Shown: positions 60,882 to 64,000 of the stretch, one piece after another
How the letters are laid out: each line of letters opens with the position of its first letter
Position numbering within the stretch: the stretch's first letter is position 1
Source of the DNA: CmP2 sp052084925
GTDB taxonomy: Bacteria > Actinomycetota > Actinomycetes > Actinomycetales > Micrococcaceae
Direction: 5' to 3'
Length of the DNA stretch: 64,000 nt
Assembly: GCA_052084925.1 (NCBI GenBank)
Contig: JBQDEV010000006.1
Coordinates: 151,175-215,174 of the forward strand
The notes under the pieces: model-generated
What the model was told of the DNA's origin: nothing
The model's input: only the letters and a program-made list of their open reading frames with translations
Databases searched by the model: none
Position numbers and translations under genes: made by a program

Positions 60882-61646
60882 ATGATGTCTGCCTCCGCTT
60901 CTGAACGATCTGACAACCTCGCTGCACCGCAGAACGGTACGGCGGAATCTTCCGACCATCAAACGCCTGTCGGCTTCGGCCGCAGGCTGTGGAACGCGCT
61001 CCGCGAGATTGTCATCGTCATCGTCATTGCGCTGTTCGTCTCTTTCCTCATCAAGACGTTCCTCTTCCGCGCCTTCGTGATCCCGTCGGGCTCCATGGAG
61101 GAGACCTTGCAGATCAACGACCGGATCTTCGTGAACTTGATGGTTCCGGGAATCTGGGACCTGGAGCGCGGTGATGTCGTCGTCTTCGAAGACACCAAGG
61201 GATGGCTACCGCCGCAGACAGAGGACTCGAACCTGCTTCTCAACGGCCTCCAGCTGATTGGCCTTGCACCGGATTCCTCGGAACAACACGTGGTCAAACG
61301 CATCATCGGCATGCCCGGCGACCACGTCACCGTCGACGAAGACTCCCGTGCGCTGGTCGTTAACGGCGAGATCCTCGACGAAGAAGCATACCTCTATCCC
61401 GGTGTTGTCGGCTCGGAGACGGACTTCGAAGTGACCGTGCCTGAAGGGCAGCTATGGGTGATGGGTGACCACCGTGACGCCTCCGGCGACTCACGCGCTC
61501 ATCAGGGGGGCCCGGGTGACGGTTTCGTGAGTCTCGACGATGTGACCGGCCGCGCTGAAGTCATTGCGTGGCCGTTGAACCGCTGGGGAAGCGCCGGTTC
61601 CGACCGTGAGGTGTTCTCCAACGTTCCGGAGCCAGGGGCCTCATGA
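60882..61646 (+). CDS. lepB: Signal peptidase I (second of two)
   Basis: Paralogue of the preceding gene, 254 residues. Longer hydrophilic N-terminus, one transmembrane helix (about 42-60), catalytic Ser71 in IPSGSMEE and Lys139 in VVKRIIGMPGD, then VMGDHRDASGDSRAH. The insert between Ser and Lys differs from that of the first copy, so the two may cut different substrate sets. It overlaps rnhB by four bases (ATGA). Confidence 0.93.
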   Translation: MMSASASERSDNLAAPQNGTAESSDHQTPVGFGRRLWNALREIVIVIVIALFVSFLIKTFLFRAFVIPSGSMEETLQINDRIFVNLMVPGIWDLERGDVVVFEDTKGWLPPQTEDSNLLLNGLQLIGLAPDSSEQHVVKRIIGMPGDHVTVDEDSRALVVNGEILDEEAYLYPGVVGSETDFEVTVPEGQLWVMGDHRDASGDSRAHQGGPGDGFVSLDDVTGRAEVIAWPLNRWGSAGSDREVFSNVPEPGAS

Positions 61647-62356
61647 CCGTGGCTGCAGCCGCAGACCTGAGCGTGGAGCAGGAACTGCGCACCCAATTGA
61701 GTGCCGGTCCTACCACGATGCTGATTGCCGGTATGGATGAAGTTGGACGAGGCGCCCTCGCTGGACCTGTGACGGTCGGTGTCGCTGCGGTTGAGGTCGG
61801 ACCCGAGACTCTACCGCTAGAGGGACTGCGTGATTCCAAGGCTCTCTCACCTACCCGCCGGGCAGAACTCGAACCCAGGATCGTGGACTGGTGTGATGGC
61901 GTGACAGCCGAGCATGCTTCGGCAGCTGAGATCGACGAGTACGGTATCTCAGCGGCTCTCGCCTTGGCCGCACGCCGGTCATGGACCCAGTTAGTCGGAC
62001 AGCTCGGACGTACCCCGGACATCCTGCTTCTGGACGGACGTGACAACTGGCTCCGTCGTGCGCCTCAACAATTAATCGCAGAGATGCCGGAGCTGCCGCA
62101 GCAGATTCATCTTCGGGTGAAAGCTGACGTTCAGTGTGCGACCGTCGCATCTGCCGCCATTTTCGCCAAGGTGGTACGCGATCGATTGATGGTAACCCTC
62201 GACGAGGAACTTCCCGCATTCGGGTGGAAGAAGAACAAAGGCTACGGAGCCGCGGTACATCGCGATGCGTTGATCGCATTCGGTCCCACCTCGTACCATC
62301 GTCGTAGCTGGAACCTGACCGGGGGCCATGACCCCAACCAAGGAGCTCTGCTGTAA
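61643..62356 (+). CDS. rnhB: Ribonuclease HII
   Basis: Cleaves RNA in RNA-DNA hybrids and at single misincorporated ribonucleotides. It has 237 residues. The catalytic acidic residues lie in AGMDEVGRGALAGPVTV (Asp-Glu pair), LLLDGRDNW and the later KADVQCATVASAAIFAKVVRD. The C-terminal KNKGYGAAVHRDALIAFGPTSYHRRSW segment is standard. The start overlaps the second lepB. Confidence 0.93.
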   Translation: MTVAAAADLSVEQELRTQLSAGPTTMLIAGMDEVGRGALAGPVTVGVAAVEVGPETLPLEGLRDSKALSPTRRAELEPRIVDWCDGVTAEHASAAEIDEYGISAALALAARRSWTQLVGQLGRTPDILLLDGRDNWLRRAPQQLIAEMPELPQQIHLRVKADVQCATVASAAIFAKVVRDRLMVTLDEELPAFGWKKNKGYGAAVHRDALIAFGPTSYHRRSWNLTGGHDPNQGALL

Positions 62357-62358
62357 AC

Positions 62359-62697
62359 ATGAGTGACATGAATGGGGACGACCTCGAAGACTATGAGGCC
62401 GGCCAGGAACTGACGCTCTACCGCGAGTACCGCGACGTGGTCACCTTATTCCGCTACGTTGTCGAGACGGACAGGCGGTTCTATCTCGCCAACGAGGTGA
62501 AAGTGACAACGCACGCGGAAGCATCCGATGTGTACTTCGAAATCGAGATGGAAGATGCGTGGGTCTGGGACATCTACAGAACATCACGATTCATCAAACG
62601 GGCTCGAGTGCTCAGCTTCAAAGACATCAATGTCGAAGAACTGAGCGCCGGGACAGACCTTAATGAACTCTCCCTTCCCGACGGCCCGTCCACCTAG
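62359..62697 (+). CDS. DUF2469 family protein
   Basis: Protein of 112 residues in a family nearly confined to actinobacteria and usually found between rnhB and yraN. The conserved core LYREYRDVVTLFRYVVETDR and YFEIEMEDAWVWDIYRTSRF is present. ATG 62359 is 13 bases after AGGAG; ATG 62368 is an alternative. Function is unknown. Confidence 0.88.
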   Translation: MSDMNGDDLEDYEAGQELTLYREYRDVVTLFRYVVETDRRFYLANEVKVTTHAEASDVYFEIEMEDAWVWDIYRTSRFIKRARVLSFKDINVEELSAGTDLNELSLPDGPST

Positions 62698-62712
62698 TCG
62701 GTTTTTCATCTG

Positions 62713-62735
62713 TCGGCTCCTCCACAGGGAGCCGA
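62713..62735 (+). terminator. Possible hairpin after DUF2469 gene
   Basis: TCGGCTCC (62713-62720) pairs with GGAGCCGA (62728-62735) around a seven-base loop. No T-run follows, so terminator activity on this strand is doubtful. Confidence 0.35.
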
Positions 62736-62816
62736 ATAGCGTCGTCGCTCCCCACCTGAACGAGTCGTCGTATCGGACCAGGTACCTCTGACTCGAGACT
62801 GAGTGCGGAGGTAGCG

Positions 62817-63227
62817 ATGAAAACAGAAACGCAGTCCGCATCCACGAGAACCCTACGGGGGATGACGCGACAACGATTGGGCCGCGACGGCGAAGAATGG
62901 GCCGTTGGTGTGCTTCGGTCGCGAGGATATCTCATCCTGGCCCGCAACTGGCGTGGAAACGAAGGCGAACTCGACCTCATCTGCGTGGAAGGGGGAGCAG
63001 TGGTGGCCGTCGAGGTGAAAACGCGTCGCAGCAACTCCTTCGGCCACCCCGCTGAGGCTGTGACACCGAACAAGCTACGGCGGATAGAGCGGTTGCTGTT
63101 GAGCTGGGTTCGCACGCAGCGTCCCTCATGGCTTCGAGCCCGTCGTCGTGTTGATGTTGTGGCATTGACTCTCGAGACACCGACCGGTTCCGTCATCGAA
63201 CTGCGGCGGGATGTTGGTCATGGATGA
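62817..63227 (+). CDS. yraN: YraN family (UPF0102) endonuclease-like protein
   Basis: Protein of 136 residues of the UPF0102 family, which has a restriction-endonuclease-like fold and is normally next to comM. Conserved parts are RLGRDGEEWAVGVLRSRGYLILARNWR, EGELDLICVEGGAVVAVEVKTRR (the Asp and the ExK-type metal/catalytic residues) and the AVTPNKLRRIERL segment. It overlaps the comM start by 17 bases. The biochemical role is unclear. Confidence 0.88.
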   Translation: MKTETQSASTRTLRGMTRQRLGRDGEEWAVGVLRSRGYLILARNWRGNEGELDLICVEGGAVVAVEVKTRRSNSFGHPAEAVTPNKLRRIERLLLSWVRTQRPSWLRARRRVDVVALTLETPTGSVIELRRDVGHG

Positions 63228-63963
63228 TGATCTGTTCGCCGGGATCAGCACCGTCATTATCGAGGATCAGCCCAGCCGATTGGGCCGCACCTATTCTGTG
63301 GCGCTGACGGGGATGTCCGGGAAGATGGTCGAGATCGAAGCCGACATCGGCCAGTCATTGCCGGGTTTCACATTGTTGGGACTGCCGGATCAATCTCTGC
63401 AAGAGGCCAAGGACAGGATTCGTTCGGCCGCACGAAACTCTGGGCAAGAGCTGACCCGACGGCATCTAACGGTGAATCTGATCCCCGCCAGTCTTCATAA
63501 GCGAGGGTCGGTCTTTGACCTGGGCATTGCGATGGCTGCTCTGGCGGCCGATTGTCGGGTCGACAGAGAATCCGGGCCGGTTTTCCTCGCCGCTTTGGGA
63601 CTCGATGGGGCCCTACGACATGCCCCGGGGATCCTTCCGTCCGTGATGACGAGTGTCGATCACGGATTCACCGACATCATTGTTGCGGAAGAATCGGCGC
63701 AAGAAGCGCAGATAGTTCCCGGTGCCAACGTTCGATCATTCGGACACCTGGCGGACGTGATCCGAGCGTTCGGCGGACGCACGGGGACTATCGTTGAGGC
63801 CCAGGAATCCCGACGCATCAAAGTTCCCACGGAGCACAGCAGACGTTCCCCGCTGGACCTAGCAGATGTCGCTGGCCAGCACGAAGCTCGTTTCGCGCTG
63901 GAAATCGCCGCTGCTGGCGGACATCACCTGATGCTGGAAGGGCCGCCGGGCGTAGTCACTTAA
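63211..63963 (+). pseudogene. comM: ComM/YifB family Mg-chelatase-like AAA+ protein, truncated at Walker A
   Basis: First 250 residues of a ComM/YifB protein, normally about 500 residues and linked to natural transformation as a branch-migration helicase. The N-terminal domain is normal (VALTGMSGKMVEIEADIGQS, LPGFTLLGLPDQSLQEAKDR, HLTVNLIPASLHKRGSVFDL). The start of the AAA+ domain reads DVAGQHEARFALEIAAAGGH and then EGPPG. Instead of the lysine and Thr of GxGKT the reading goes V-V-T and stops at 63961-63963. No frame of the last 50 bases encodes the expected motif, so the cause is unrelated sequence joined here, not a simple frameshift. As read it cannot bind ATP. Confidence 0.75.
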
Positions 63964-64000
63964 GTGATTACGTGGTGCGTCGGAGCTTCGAGCATGAGGA
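63953..64000. mobile_element. Possible end of an insertion interrupting comM
   Basis: From about 63951 the sequence no longer matches comM. It begins with a near-perfect palindrome, TAGTCACTTAAGTGATTA (63953-63970, core TCACTTAAGTGA at 63956-63967), and runs to the window edge. A terminal repeat of an insertion sequence is the likeliest explanation, but only about 50 bases are visible and no transposase can be seen. Confidence 0.4.

Overview
The window is chromosomal DNA from a high-GC Gram-positive bacterium, most likely an actinobacterium of the order Micrococcales. The evidence is the gene order (leuC-leuD-murA-plsC-gpsA-ddl; recG-rsmD-coaD; DUF177-rpmF-rnc-mutM; smc; ftsY-amt; ffh; rpsP-khpA-rimM-trmD; rplS-lepB-rnhB-DUF2469-yraN-comM), frequent GTG/TTG starts, an FtsY with an N-terminal membrane segment and actinobacterial family markers (DUF3515, DUF2469, an LtbR/NdgR-type IclR regulator). 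Genus cannot be fixed by eye. I saw no rRNA, tRNA or CRISPR.

Layout. 1-2.2 kb: 3' part of a secreted PGRP-type amidase with four SH3-like repeats. 2.2-16.3 kb: thiL, the leucine regulator facing leuCD, then murA, an acyltransferase, gpsA, ddl, a DUF3515 lipoprotein, a DAK2-domain protein, recG, rsmD and an unknown two-repeat protein. 16.3-18.4 kb (minus strand): an aminotransferase and a TupA-like ATP-grasp. 18.4-21.5 kb: coaD, DUF177, rpmF, rnc, mutM. 21.6-38.3 kb: a surface-polysaccharide locus with an LCP ligase, three very large fused glycosyltransferases, both enzymes for UDP-ManNAcA (WecB and WecC), an ABC exporter (Wzm/Wzt-like), an acyltransferase-3/SGNH O-acetylase and a small coiled-coil protein. 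38.4-49 kb: smc, a catabolic or transport cassette (MFS, PucR-type regulator, zinc alcohol dehydrogenase, NCS2-type permease), then ftsY. 49-54 kb: amt, a 10-N assembly gap, an asparagine-synthase-like gene and ffh. 54-64 kb: a VOC dioxygenase, ribosome-maturation genes, a second acyltransferase-3/SGNH gene, rplS, two signal peptidases, rnhB, DUF2469, yraN and a comM gene that stops inside its Walker A motif.

How it fits together. Housekeeping genes form the backbone, and envelope genes sit at several junctions that are often tight in relatives (rsmD/coaD, mutM/smc, trmD/rplS). The inferred product of the main locus is a ManNAcA-containing, O-acetylated wall polysaccharide: built by cytosolic glycosyltransferases, exported by the ABC transporter and attached to peptidoglycan by the LCP enzyme. 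Its exact structure cannot be read from the DNA.

Two sites deserve most attention. The N gap is flanked by two error-rich copies of the same sequence, so it is an unmerged contig overlap. The comM gene breaks into unrelated palindromic sequence at the right edge, which looks like the start of an insertion.
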